Assembly: GCA_913057825.1 (NCBI GenBank)
Contig: CAJXOW010000030.1
Location: 1-40,967 of the forward strand
Direction: 5' to 3'
Length of the DNA: 40,967 nt
Source: an uncultured Balneolaceae bacterium
GTDB taxonomy: Bacteria; Bacteroidota; Rhodothermia; Balneolales; Balneolaceae
In this document: one piece after another, positions 7,436 to 15,710 of the stretch
Numbering within the stretch: position 1 is the first letter of the stretch
Layout of the letters: every line of letters begins with the position of its first letter
The notes under the pieces: generated by a model
Told to the model about the DNA's origin: nothing
Database searches by the model: none
The model's input: the letters and a program-made list of their open reading frames with translations, nothing else
Made by a program: the position numbers and the translations under genes

Positions 7436-8806
7436 ATGTTAAAACGGATTATTATAGAATGGATCAAGAGAAAAAGTAAGTTTATATCATTTTTATTGTT
7501 TTTTATCGGCCTTACCGTTGTAGCTTATGGGCAGGAAGAGTGTCCCACTGCCGGTGGGTACTGGAGTTCGAGTAATATGCAAGTTATCCAGGATTCTGTA
7601 ACCGATTTTAGAATATATCCACGTGAATCATCGAGTATGCTGATAAGTACTACCCAATACTTGCTGAGATCCGTGGATTGCGGGCGATCATTCGATACCT
7701 TGAAGACGGCGATTAAGGGATTTAAGGGTATTTATTTATCTGAAGAAAATCCCAACTTTATAATTACAGTGGATACGGGTCTAATTGCGTCTCAGAATGG
7801 CGGAGAGAGTTGGTATGCGATGGATCAAAGTATCGATTATGGGGATAGCCAACATCTTGGATCTTTTAGCGTGGATGCAATGAATGACAGTGTGATCTAT
7901 ATTGGTACTGTTGGTGCTGGTACGAAAAATATTTATAAATCAGTGGATCGGGGTGAAACGTGGTCAGAACTAATCAGCGATTCCGATTCTGTTTTTTCGA
8001 ATGAAGTTAACTTGACTGATCTCGCTTCTTTTAATAATAAGGTAATAGCAGGGGATGATAGTACTGGACGGTTGTATGCTTCAATGGATGGAGGTAGTTC
8101 CTGGCAAAATTTAAAAGTATTAGATAAGATCAATAAGGTTGGTTTAGTAGGGGTCAAGTGGAGTTATAGTTACTTCTCAAAGCAGGGAGATTTATTTTAT
8201 GTATATGAAAGCGATAATCAGGATAGCCTGATTGTGCGGGGACCTGTAACGCCCGATAGTCTAAAGTCAATAAATTCATTTGAGGATACTGATTGTGCTG
8301 AATTCATTGCTACCAGTTCGGGTATTTACAGGCGTATAACGTGCGTGTTTAAAGAACATGCTGCCAATGATTCTGAATACAGATATGACAACAACGACAG
8401 TTTATCAAGTAAAAACACGGTAGCGTTAGAAATTAGTCACAATAACGACTATATGTTCACTATAGCGAAAAGTGATAGTGTTTATAACTTATATATTAAA
8501 GAAGGCCCGACCATTGGGAGCATTTCTGATGTAGAAGTGTCAAAAAAGATAGAATTATCAAACAATTACCCCAATCCCTTTAATCCATCTACAAATATCA
8601 AGTTCAAATTGCCTCATTCTGCCGATGTTACGCTGACGGTTTACAATACGATTGGTCAAAAAGTGGAAACGCTGGTTGAACGGCCAATGAGCGCCGGAGC
8701 CCATTCAATAAAATTTGAAGCGGGTGGACTGCCCAGCGGCGTTTATATCTATCGATTGAAGGCCGATGGACTAACCCAGTCGAAGAAAATGCTTTTGATT
8801 AAATAG
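7436..8806 (+). CDS. secreted BNR/Asp-box repeat protein with T9SS type-A sorting domain
   Basis: The ATG at 7436 is preferred because it is preceded by AAGAAGGGG and begins a signal peptide (KFISFLLFFIGLTVVAYG, cleaved near GQEE). The longer open frame back to 7280 would place about 52 odd residues in front of it. The 456-residue product contains beta-propeller-type repeats with Asp-box (S-x-D-x-G-x-[ST]-W) motifs: SQNGGESWYA, KSVDRGETWSEL and ASMDGGSSWQNL. These occur in sialidase-like, photosystem-assembly-like and other extracellular propellers. The last 85 residues form a T9SS sorting domain (NYPNPFNPST..., SGVYIYRL, MLLIK) closely matching that of the LamG protein. It is probably exported to the cell surface. 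No catalytic sialidase residues are identifiable, so a binding or structural role is as likely as an enzymatic one. Confidence 0.85.
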   Translation: MLKRIIIEWIKRKSKFISFLLFFIGLTVVAYGQEECPTAGGYWSSSNMQVIQDSVTDFRIYPRESSSMLISTTQYLLRSVDCGRSFDTLKTAIKGFKGIYLSEENPNFIITVDTGLIASQNGGESWYAMDQSIDYGDSQHLGSFSVDAMNDSVIYIGTVGAGTKNIYKSVDRGETWSELISDSDSVFSNEVNLTDLASFNNKVIAGDDSTGRLYASMDGGSSWQNLKVLDKINKVGLVGVKWSYSYFSKQGDLFYVYESDNQDSLIVRGPVTPDSLKSINSFEDTDCAEFIATSSGIYRRITCVFKEHAANDSEYRYDNNDSLSSKNTVALEISHNNDYMFTIAKSDSVYNLYIKEGPTIGSISDVEVSKKIELSNNYPNPFNPSTNIKFKLPHSADVTLTVYNTIGQKVETLVERPMSAGAHSIKFEAGGLPSGVYIYRLKADGLTQSKKMLLIK

Positions 8807-8897
8807 GATTAAATCACCGTTGGTTACTTTTAAAAAATCCTTATCAACTGTTATAGGTGGAAAATATAAGACTATGTTGGTATTAAGGAGGAGGGGG

Positions 8898-9062
8898 TCA
8901 CCATTCATCTCGCCAAGCCTTCTGTATCTTTAGTGGATCATCTTCTAAGTTGATGGATCCGCAATATTTAGAAAGGTTAAGCTTTCTTCTTCTCTGATGC
9001 AGTTTTCCCAGCTTATCCTTTATCGATTTTGGTGAACTTCCTCTTTTAATTACAATTTTCAT
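8898..9062 (-). CDS. small antitoxin-like protein (54 aa), no adjacent toxin
   Basis: The frame runs from ATG (9062-9060) to TGA (8900-8898). The protein starts MKIVIKRGSSPKSIKDKLGK, has a basic middle (HQRRRKLNLS), and ends KYCGSINLEDDPLKIQKAWR followed by DEW. The tail pattern (K-[YF]-C/A-G-x-[IL]-x-L-x-[ED]-DP-[LV]-x-[IY]-Q-[KR]-x-[WL]-R-[DN]-EW) is familiar from small antitoxin-like proteins of Bacteroidota, often next to PIN-domain (VapC) toxins. I am matching from memory, not a search. In an operon the toxin would lie downstream, but only about 90 bases remain before the BNR gene's convergent end, with no toxin frame on either side. It therefore looks like a solitary antitoxin or the remnant of a toxin-antitoxin pair. 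A TATAAT sits at 9095-9090 upstream. Confidence 0.65.
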   Translation of the reverse strand: MKIVIKRGSSPKSIKDKLGKLHQRRRKLNLSKYCGSINLEDDPLKIQKAWRDEW

Positions 9063-9185
9063 AATAATACGAATTGTTTAGTTACTACAATTATACACTA
9101 TAAGATCCCAAAAAGTATAAAAACTTACAATTATATCAAGCGGACGTATATTTTTGATTATAACATTATACTCTAAATCATATTA

Positions 9186-9220
9186 AAAAAGGGAGAAGCC
9201 GCAGTGACTTCTCCCTTTTT
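9186..9220. terminator. strong bidirectional intrinsic terminator
   Basis: A perfect 13-bp stem (AAAAAGGGAGAAG at 9186-9198 with CTTCTCCCTTTTT at 9208-9220) encloses a 9-base loop. U-runs are available on both strands. It lies about 180 bases past the ftsZ stop and should end the dcw operon. On the plus strand it would stop read-through from the left. Confidence 0.9.
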
Positions 9221-9364
9221 AGCAATCTAACCGTCGTACATCAGGCGGACCAGCTTCGACTGGCCGCTTTAACTCAGGAAGTAATGGGCTCAAGGTTCGA
9301 AGATGGAAAAACAGTGAAACCATGGCTAAACAGCCATACGTTCCGTGTTTTTGGGCTCTTCGAG

Positions 9365-9382
9365 TCCCGATAGCTATCGGGA
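9365..9382. repeat. 18-bp perfect palindrome downstream of ftsZ
   Basis: TCCCGATAGCTATCGGGA is a perfect palindrome 22 bases past the ftsZ stop codon. There is no T-run beside it, so it is not a classical terminator. It could be an mRNA 3'-stabilising or processing hairpin, a protein site, or one copy of a dispersed palindrome. Confidence 0.7.
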
Positions 9383-9403
9383 ACAGGGCCCGCTTCCATT
9401 TCT

Positions 9404-10753
9404 TTAGTCCATAATTTTTCGCAGGAAGGCCGGCTGATCGGAGTCGCTTTTGTCGATGCGCTCGCGCCGGTCGTTGAGCAGCTTGTCGCCGCCCTGCTGC
9501 TTGTCTTTGTTTTTGTTTTCCTGTTCGCCTTCTTCCTTGTCGTCATCCTTCTTAAGGGATCGAACATTGCCCCGTCGATGAATGGCGGGGGAGTCGAGTT
9601 GTTTGAGGTTCTTCTCGCCTTTATAGAAGTTCGTTTTCCGTCCGCTGATGTTGCTGGTAATATCTTTGCTGGACGGGGGAGCCATTTTCTTCTCTTCGTC
9701 GGCTTCCTCTGCGTCTTCTTTGCTTTTTTGTCCGTTTTTGTTGCTCGGCTCGACTTCGGCTTTTTTCTGGTTATCCGACAGGTCGAATCCGGTGGCGATG
9801 ACGGTGACGCGCATCTCGTCTTCGAACGACTCGTCGAGTACCGTACCGAGGATGATTTCGGCGTCTTCCCCGGCTTCCTGCTGGATGATGCTGGTCGCCG
9901 TGGTGGTCTCACGCATTCCGAGATTGGATCCGGCCGATATGTTCACCAGCACGTTGCGGGCTCCGCGGATGCTCACGCCGTCGAGCAGGGGCGAGTTGAT
10001 CGCCTCGCGGGCGGCGATTTCGGAGCGGTCTTCGCCTTCGGCGGTGGCCGATCCCATGATGGCGGCTCCGCCGTCGAGCATCGTCGTACGCACATCGGCG
10101 AAGTCGAGGTTGATGAGTCCCGGCATCAGGATCAGATCCGATATGCCGCGGGTGGCGTTGTAGAGCACCTCATTGGCCAGCTCGAAGGCTTCCATCAACG
10201 TGGTGTTTTCGTCCGATATATCGAGCAGCCGCTCGTTCGGAATGACGATCACCGTATCGCAGTTCTTCTTGAGCTCGGTGATGCCCTCGAGGGCGTATTT
10301 CATCCGCACTTTGCCTTCGCAGTTGAAGGGTGTGGTCACGATGGCCACAGTGAGGATGCCTTTGCGCTTGGCGATACCGGCGACCACGGGCGCGCCCCCG
10401 GTCCCGGTCCCGCCGCCCATGCCGGCCGTAATGAAGACCATATCGGAGCCTTCGACCGACTCCTCGATCTCGTGGCGGTTTTCCTCGACGGCTTCCCGAC
10501 CGATTTCGGGCCGGGCACCGGCGCCGAGTCCGTTGGTCAGATTCTCCCCAACCTGGATCGTGTGATCGGCCAGGTTGTTATTCAGGGCCTGGTTGTCGGT
10601 GTTCAGCGCGATATACTCGACGCTGGTCAGCCCTTTGGTTATCATATTGTTGACGGCATTCCCTCCGCCGCCTCCTACTCCTACGACTTTGATCTGTGCG
10701 TTGTCTTGACGCTCTTCGTCAAAACTGAAACGCGAGTTTTGTTGTTCGGTCAT
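9404..10753 (-). CDS. ftsZ: cell division protein FtsZ
   Basis: FtsZ is the tubulin-like GTPase that forms the cytokinetic ring. The 449-residue protein has the N-terminal GVGGGGGNAVN nucleotide loop (residues 25-35), the tubulin signature GGGTGTGG (113-120), NTDNQAL, and the NxDFADV-type T7 region (NLDFADVRT) that completes the active site across subunits. After the globular core (to about 320) comes a long, charged low-complexity linker (about 320-438; Lys, Glu, Asp, Asn, Gln rich). The conserved C-terminal peptide DQPAFLRKIMD, the docking site for FtsA, follows. The start is certain: TAGGAGGT lies just before the ATG. It is the last gene of the dcw operon, 228 bp from ftsA, with an inverted-repeat element in the gap, so an extra local promoter is possible. 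Confidence 0.98.
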   Translation of the reverse strand: MTEQQNSRFSFDEERQDNAQIKVVGVGGGGGNAVNNMITKGLTSVEYIALNTDNQALNNNLADHTIQVGENLTNGLGAGARPEIGREAVEENRHEIEESVEGSDMVFITAGMGGGTGTGGAPVVAGIAKRKGILTVAIVTTPFNCEGKVRMKYALEGITELKKNCDTVIVIPNERLLDISDENTTLMEAFELANEVLYNATRGISDLILMPGLINLDFADVRTTMLDGGAAIMGSATAEGEDRSEIAAREAINSPLLDGVSIRGARNVLVNISAGSNLGMRETTTATSIIQQEAGEDAEIILGTVLDESFEDEMRVTVIATGFDLSDNQKKAEVEPSNKNGQKSKEDAEEADEEKKMAPPSSKDITSNISGRKTNFYKGEKNLKQLDSPAIHRRGNVRSLKKDDDKEEGEQENKNKDKQQGGDKLLNDRRERIDKSDSDQPAFLRKIMD

Positions 10754-10810
10754 ATGTACCTCCTACGGTTTAGATTGCTGAGTAAAAATTTTTCTTTGAA
10801 AAATTTTTGT

Positions 10811-10968
10811 TCGAGGCTGGAGGCTCGAGGCCTTGGCCTGTCGTTATGTAATTAGCCATTTTAAATACTGTATAAAGCATGTTGTTAATATTAGAATACC
10901 AGCCTTCAAGATTTCATGTTCGAGCTTCTACTGGATTACCGTTCAAGGCCTCGAGCCTCCAGCCTCGA
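10811..10968. repeat. 25-bp perfect inverted-repeat element in the ftsA-ftsZ gap
   Basis: The left arm (10811-10835, containing CGAGGCTGGAGGCTCGAGG) is the exact reverse complement of 10944-10968, separated by 108 bp of AT-richer sequence without a gene. The arms contain repeated CTCGAG/GAGGC units. The right arm ends 13 bases from the ftsA stop codon. A second small self-complementary motif, AAAAATTTTT twice (10784-10793 and 10799-10808), lies on the ftsZ side. Size and layout resemble a MITE- or REP-like element. It would be transcribed between ftsA and ftsZ and could fold into a long hairpin. Confidence 0.75.
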
Positions 10969-10981
10969 GCCTCGAGCTTAT

Positions 10982-12238
10982 TTAAAGTTCCTTAAACCAA
11001 TTCTTCATTCTGTCGGCCAGTCGTTCCATGAGTTTGCTTACATTGGTGTCTTTGGCGTCGGTTAAGGCTTGTTTGCCGTCTGACTGACCGGTTTTCAGTG
11101 CGTGTTTAACTAGTCCTACAGCGGTGGCGTAGATCGGGTTGTTGACCTCTTCGACCAAACCGCCGGACAGGCCCAACGGCATGCCGAGTTTGGAGTCCAT
11201 GCCTAATACTTCGTTGCCCAGCGGACAGATGTTGTTTATCAGCGAACCGCCGCCGGTCAATACTACCCCGGCACTGATGGCGTCGGAGTACTTGCTTCGC
11301 TTGATTTCGATGGCTACGATCTCCAGGATCTCTTCCATGCGTGCCTGGATGATTTCGGCCAACACGCTTTTTTTGATCTCTTTCGGCGGACGTCCGGCGA
11401 TGCCGGGGACGGTCAACACTTCGTCTTCTTCAATTAAGTCCACGAACGACTCGCCGTGCTCTTTTTTCAGTTTCTCGGCCTGGTCGTCGAGCACGCTGAG
11501 TCCCATGCGAATGTCGTCGGTTACTTTTTTCCCGGCGATGGCTATGACGGCGGTATGCCGGATGGTATTGCCCTGGAAGACAGCCACATCGGTGGTCCCG
11601 CCGCCGATATCGACCAGCACGACCCCGGCTTCCCGCTCTTCGTCTTGCAGCACGGAATAGGACGAGGCCAGCGGTTCCAATATTATATCCGCAACTTCGT
11701 AGCCGGCTCGCTCGACACACCGGTAAATATTCTTGACGGCCGAAACGAGCCCGGTGATGATATGCACATCGGCCTCCATGCGCATCCCACTCATCCCCAC
11801 CGGATCGTTGATACCGTCTTGTCCGTCGACCACAAATTCCTGCGGGATCACATGAATAATCTGCTGATCGGTCGGCACCATAATGCGCTTGCAATCCTCC
11901 AACAGGCGATTGACGTCGTCCATCGTGATTTCATTGTCGCGGTTGTTGATCGTGATCGCGCCGCGACTGGGGACGCTCTTGATATGATCGCCGGCGATAC
12001 CCACATTAACCGACTGTACGTCGATGCCGGAAGCCAGCTCGGCTTGCTCGACGGCCGTTTGAATAGCATTGACCGTTTTATCAATATTGACGACCACGCC
12101 CCGGTTCAGTCCGTTGCTGGGCGCTCGTCCCACCCCGAGTATGTTGATATCCTCGGTCTCGTCAATCGAAGCGACGATGGCACATACCTTGGTGGTTCCG
12201 ATGTCGAGCCCGACTACGATGTTTTCTTGTTCTTCCAT
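10982..12238 (-). CDS. ftsA: cell division protein FtsA
   Basis: FtsA is the actin-like ATPase that tethers FtsZ to the membrane. The 418-residue protein has the phosphate-1 motif GLDIGTTKVCAIV (residues 10-22), the phosphate-2 motif VLVDIGGGTTDVAVF (about 198-212) and the adenosine motif VLTGGGSLI (about 331-339). The 1C (SHS2) subdomain lies between about 83 and 165, as expected for FtsA rather than MreB. The C-terminus (RLADRMKNWFKEL) is an amphipathic helix suited to membrane attachment. It lies 52 bases after ftsQ in the same direction. Confidence 0.97.
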   Translation of the reverse strand: MEEQENIVVGLDIGTTKVCAIVASIDETEDINILGVGRAPSNGLNRGVVVNIDKTVNAIQTAVEQAELASGIDVQSVNVGIAGDHIKSVPSRGAITINNRDNEITMDDVNRLLEDCKRIMVPTDQQIIHVIPQEFVVDGQDGINDPVGMSGMRMEADVHIITGLVSAVKNIYRCVERAGYEVADIILEPLASSYSVLQDEEREAGVVLVDIGGGTTDVAVFQGNTIRHTAVIAIAGKKVTDDIRMGLSVLDDQAEKLKKEHGESFVDLIEEDEVLTVPGIAGRPPKEIKKSVLAEIIQARMEEILEIVAIEIKRSKYSDAISAGVVLTGGGSLINNICPLGNEVLGMDSKLGMPLGLSGGLVEEVNNPIYATAVGLVKHALKTGQSDGKQALTDAKDTNVSKLMERLADRMKNWFKEL

Positions 12239-12290
12239 AATGCGTAACAGTACTTTTTAAATGATATATGGATGATTCGTTTTGATGTTA

Positions 12291-13100
12291 CTAGCGTGCT
12301 ACTATCTGTCCTTCAAACCGGAGATCGATCTCACGGTGTTCGGGTTGCTGCTTGTGCTTTAATACTTGCGCGTAATATGCCTTCCAATATTTCATCTTTC
12401 GATCGAATTCTTTCGTACCGAAAATCAGTCGGACGTTGGATTCGTTGCTTATGGCGATCACGCCCTTGCCCGGTTTGTGTAATACTTCGCTAACGGTCGA
12501 CCAGGTAAAGGGATCTTTTCGAGCTTTGGTTAAAAAGTCAGTCACTTCACGGAACGCCTGTGAATCGAGCGTGTCCTGCGGCTGTACGCCCGAAAATCCC
12601 CGCAACAGGGGGATATTGATATCGAATCCCAGTTTCATCGGTAATATCACGCCTTCCCGGTCGACCCACACCTTGGGTGAGTTATCCGCAAGCAGGGCCA
12701 ACGGTTGACGCTCGTCAATTTCGAGCTCCATGGTCCCGTTCAGACTGATCGATACGTTGGCGCTGCGGACAAATTCTACGGTTTCGACTTGTTTCATCAC
12801 TTTGATCATGGAAACACTGTCGCGCTTCATACCCACCGTGTATTCGGCCTGGCCCAGGATGTCTTGCTTGTCGGCCAGCTCCGTACCGTAAACTTCCACA
12901 CGGTCCACTTTGATCGTCTGACTCCAATAGAGTCCGGCCACAACGGCCCCGATACCCAGTAGAACAACCGCCAGGAACCAGAACTTGAAACGCTGTCCGC
13001 TGCCAAAGGATTTTTCCTCATCAAAGGTAAACTCCTGTTGAGCGTCGGTCGATTCCGGCTCTTGTTGGTCGCCTTTGTTATGTTTGGTTGATTTCGTCAT
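12291..13100 (-). CDS. ftsQ: cell division protein FtsQ/DivIB
   Basis: This 269-residue bitopic protein has a charged cytoplasmic N-terminus (about 1-37), one transmembrane helix (FWFLAVVLLGIGAVVAGLYW, about 40-59) and a periplasmic POTRA-like domain beginning IKVDRVEVYG (about 63-72). The FtsQ domain follows (VEFVRSANVSISLNGTMELEIDERQPLALL...). FtsQ links the early FtsZ/FtsA ring to FtsL, FtsB, FtsW and FtsI. Position between murC and ftsA is the standard dcw order. The sequence is poorly conserved, as usual for FtsQ, so the call leans on topology and context as well as the POTRA pattern. Confidence 0.92.
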   Translation of the reverse strand: MTKSTKHNKGDQQEPESTDAQQEFTFDEEKSFGSGQRFKFWFLAVVLLGIGAVVAGLYWSQTIKVDRVEVYGTELADKQDILGQAEYTVGMKRDSVSMIKVMKQVETVEFVRSANVSISLNGTMELEIDERQPLALLADNSPKVWVDREGVILPMKLGFDINIPLLRGFSGVQPQDTLDSQAFREVTDFLTKARKDPFTWSTVSEVLHKPGKGVIAISNESNVRLIFGTKEFDRKMKYWKAYYAQVLKHKQQPEHREIDLRFEGQIVAR

Positions 13101-13116
13101 TCAGTCGATTCGACCG

Positions 13117-14544
13117 TTACTGTTTAAGTGTGTCAATGCCTTCTTCAAGTCGCTCTACAAACTGCTCGCCGTATTCATAGATATCGCCGGCGCCCATCGT
13201 AATGATGATATCGCCCGGCTGTACCAGTTCTTCCAGTTTGTCGGGCACATCCTCTTTGGCCGGCACGTAGTGCACATCCCGGTGGCCGAACTGCTCGGCC
13301 GTGTCGGCGATCAACTTACCGCTGACTCCCTCAATGGGTTTTTCGCGTGAGGGATAGACGTCGGTAATGACGAGCACTTCGGCGTCGAAAAACGAGGAGC
13401 CGAATTCTTTATACAACTGCTGCGTGCGCGAGTAAAGGTGCGGCTGAAAGACCGCGATTATGCGACGTTCTTTCCATCCGCCCCGGGCGGCGCTCAACGT
13501 GGCCTGTACTTCGGTCGGATGGTGTGCATAGTCGTCGATCACCATTACGTCATCGGTGTCGGACTTAAGCTGAAATCGTCGAAACACGCCGGCAAATTGT
13601 TCCAGGCCTTCACAGACTTGATCAATACCCATATCCAGTTCACGTCCCACGGCAATGGCCGCCAGGGCATTCTTGACGTTATGAATACCGGGAGCCTGCA
13701 GCTTCACATGACCGAGCAGCTGATCTTCAAACTTTACATCAAACTCACTGTAAAACTGATCCATCTCGATATTGACCGCCCGGATCTGTGCCTGGGGAGT
13801 GAGTCCGTAACTGATGGTGCGCCGGTCGAGCTGCGGGATGATGCTCTGCACGAGCGGGTCGTCCAGGCATACCACCACGGCCCCGTAAAAGGGTACCTTG
13901 TTGGCAAATTCAATGAACGATTCTTTAATCTCCTCGACGTCCCGGTAGATATCCATGTGATCCGAATCGATGTTCGTGATCACGGCCAGCGAGGGCGTCA
14001 GTTGCAGGAACGTACGATCAAACTCGTCGGCTTCGACAATAATGACATCGCCTGTACCGACCACCGCATTGGTTTCCTCAAAGCTGTGTACACGTCCGCC
14101 GACAATAATGGTCGGATCGAATCCGCCGGCTTGCACCACATGTCCGGCCAGTGAGGTCGTGGTCGTTTTACCGTGCGTGCCGGCCACCCCGATGCCGTAT
14201 TTCATGCGCATCAGCTCCCCGAGCATCTCGGCGCGCTTGATGACGGGGATCTTGCGTTTTTGAGCCTCCAGGGTTTCCACGTTTTCGTCGGCATCCACCG
14301 CGCTGGTATAAACCACGACATCGGCGCCTTCAACCTGATCCGGATCGTGCCCGTGATACACCGTGGCGCCTAGTTCTTCGAGGCGCTTGGTCGTCTGACT
14401 CAGTTTGCCGTCGGATCCGGTCACTTTATATCCTTTTTGCAATAATATTTCGGCAATGCCGGACATACCGATTCCTCCGATCCCGACCATGTGAATGTGT
14501 CGGGTGCGTCCGAATATCGGTTGTGTTTCCACTTGCTTGCTCAT
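13117..14544 (-). CDS. murC: UDP-N-acetylmuramate--L-alanine ligase MurC
   Basis: MurC adds the first amino acid, L-Ala, to UDP-MurNAc using ATP. The 475-residue protein has the N-terminal UDP-binding loop GIGGIGMSGIAE (residues 21-32), the ATP-binding GTHGKTTTT (122-130), central-domain motifs EADEFDRTFL and NIDSDHMDIY, and the C-terminal DDYAHHPTEVQATL. This HHP version identifies MurC rather than MurD, MurE or MurF. It follows murG by four bases and precedes ftsQ by 16, so it is translated as part of the dcw operon. Confidence 0.98.
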   Translation of the reverse strand: MSKQVETQPIFGRTRHIHMVGIGGIGMSGIAEILLQKGYKVTGSDGKLSQTTKRLEELGATVYHGHDPDQVEGADVVVYTSAVDADENVETLEAQKRKIPVIKRAEMLGELMRMKYGIGVAGTHGKTTTTSLAGHVVQAGGFDPTIIVGGRVHSFEETNAVVGTGDVIIVEADEFDRTFLQLTPSLAVITNIDSDHMDIYRDVEEIKESFIEFANKVPFYGAVVVCLDDPLVQSIIPQLDRRTISYGLTPQAQIRAVNIEMDQFYSEFDVKFEDQLLGHVKLQAPGIHNVKNALAAIAVGRELDMGIDQVCEGLEQFAGVFRRFQLKSDTDDVMVIDDYAHHPTEVQATLSAARGGWKERRIIAVFQPHLYSRTQQLYKEFGSSFFDAEVLVITDVYPSREKPIEGVSGKLIADTAEQFGHRDVHYVPAKEDVPDKLEELVQPGDIIITMGAGDIYEYGEQFVERLEEGIDTLKQ

Positions 14545-14548
14545 ATAT

Positions 14549-15673
14549 CTACGTTCGACTCGAAAGGTTAATAATGTCTTTTGCTATGACGTCGGCCGCA
14601 TTGGGACGCGACAGCTTTTGGGCGGCTTCCTGCATTTCACGGAGTAAATTTTCATCAGCCAGGATTTTCTTTATCTGTTTCACAATCATTTTCTCCAGTT
14701 CGTGGTCCTCGATCATAATGGCTGCACGTGTGCTGACCATCGCCCGCGCGTTTTTGCGTTGATGATCGCCGGCTACGTTGGGCGAGGGAACCAGGACGGA
14801 GGCATTTCCGGTCAGTTGCAGTTCGGCACAGGTGCTGGCCCCGGCCCGGCTTACAACCAGGTCAGCGGCGCCGTAAGCCTGATCGATATCATCCAGAAAT
14901 TTGTACAGTCGTAATCTCGAGTATCGGTTGACATCTATGCGCCGTCGAATGTTTTCTTCATAGTTTTTTCCGCAGATCCAGATGATTTGCAATTCGAGCT
15001 CATCGTGCAGCGTATCCAGGTGAGATAAAACCGCCTCGTTGATGGTGCGGGCACCTCCACTGCCGCCCATGACCAGTATCGTGCGTCGGTCAGCCGAAAA
15101 GTCAAATGCTGACAATGCTTCGTTGCGATCGACGGCCGAGAGGTTTTGTCGGGTGGGATTGCCGACCAGCTTTGACTTCTCCGATGGCAAGTGATCGTGA
15201 GCTTCTTCAAAAGCGGTGTATATTCGGCGGGCCCGTTTGGACAGCATCCGGTTGGTTACTCCGGGATAACTGTTTTGTTCCTGTAATACCAGCGGTATCT
15301 GCAACATGGTCGCTATCCAGCCGACCGGTCCGGCCACGTATCCCCCACAGGATAGTACCACGCTGGGATTGATATTCAGTAACAGATGTAAACTTTGCAT
15401 CAGACTTACTATGAGTTTTACAGGAAACAGCAGATTTTTAATCGTTAACCGGCGGTGAAAGCCCGAAATCCAGATGTAGCGAATGTCAAAGCCCGCCTGC
15501 GGGACCACGCGGCTTTCCATTCGATCGCGCGTGCCGACAAAAGTGATCGTGGCTCCCGGACGATGACGACGTACCGCCTTCGCAATAGCAAGGGCAGGGA
15601 AAACGTGTCCCCCGGTCCCCCCGGCGGCAATCACAATAGATAAATTGTCATCGGTTCGGGATGAATGATTCAT
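14549..15673 (-). CDS. murG: UDP-GlcNAc:lipid I N-acetylglucosaminyltransferase MurG
   Basis: MurG is the peripheral membrane GT28 glycosyltransferase that converts lipid I to lipid II. The 374-residue protein has the N-terminal glycine-rich loop AAGGTGGHVFPALA (residues 16-29) and a second loop, VMGGSGGARTINEAV (about 202-216). The UDP-GlcNAc-binding region reads VSRAGASTCAEL (about 282-293), followed by the conserved VPSPNVAGDHQRKNA stretch. Expected Gly, His and Glu positions are intact. It is preceded by ftsW and followed four bases later by murC. Confidence 0.98.
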   Translation of the reverse strand: MNHSSRTDDNLSIVIAAGGTGGHVFPALAIAKAVRRHRPGATITFVGTRDRMESRVVPQAGFDIRYIWISGFHRRLTIKNLLFPVKLIVSLMQSLHLLLNINPSVVLSCGGYVAGPVGWIATMLQIPLVLQEQNSYPGVTNRMLSKRARRIYTAFEEAHDHLPSEKSKLVGNPTRQNLSAVDRNEALSAFDFSADRRTILVMGGSGGARTINEAVLSHLDTLHDELELQIIWICGKNYEENIRRRIDVNRYSRLRLYKFLDDIDQAYGAADLVVSRAGASTCAELQLTGNASVLVPSPNVAGDHQRKNARAMVSTRAAIMIEDHELEKMIVKQIKKILADENLLREMQEAAQKLSRPNAADVIAKDIINLSSRT

Positions 15674-15710
15674 GTATTACGTATCAGTACGTTTTGCGTT
15701 CGATTTTGAT

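Noticed and set aside
9274..9912. Long minus-strand frame overlapping the 3' half of ftsZ
   Set aside because: Low-complexity Ser/Arg/Lys/Thr-rich product in an alternative frame of ftsZ; a codon-bias shadow.
9578..10855. Long plus-strand frame antisense to ftsZ (425 codons)
   Set aside because: Shadow of the GC-rich ftsZ gene; no domain pattern, and its composition mirrors the ftsZ codons.
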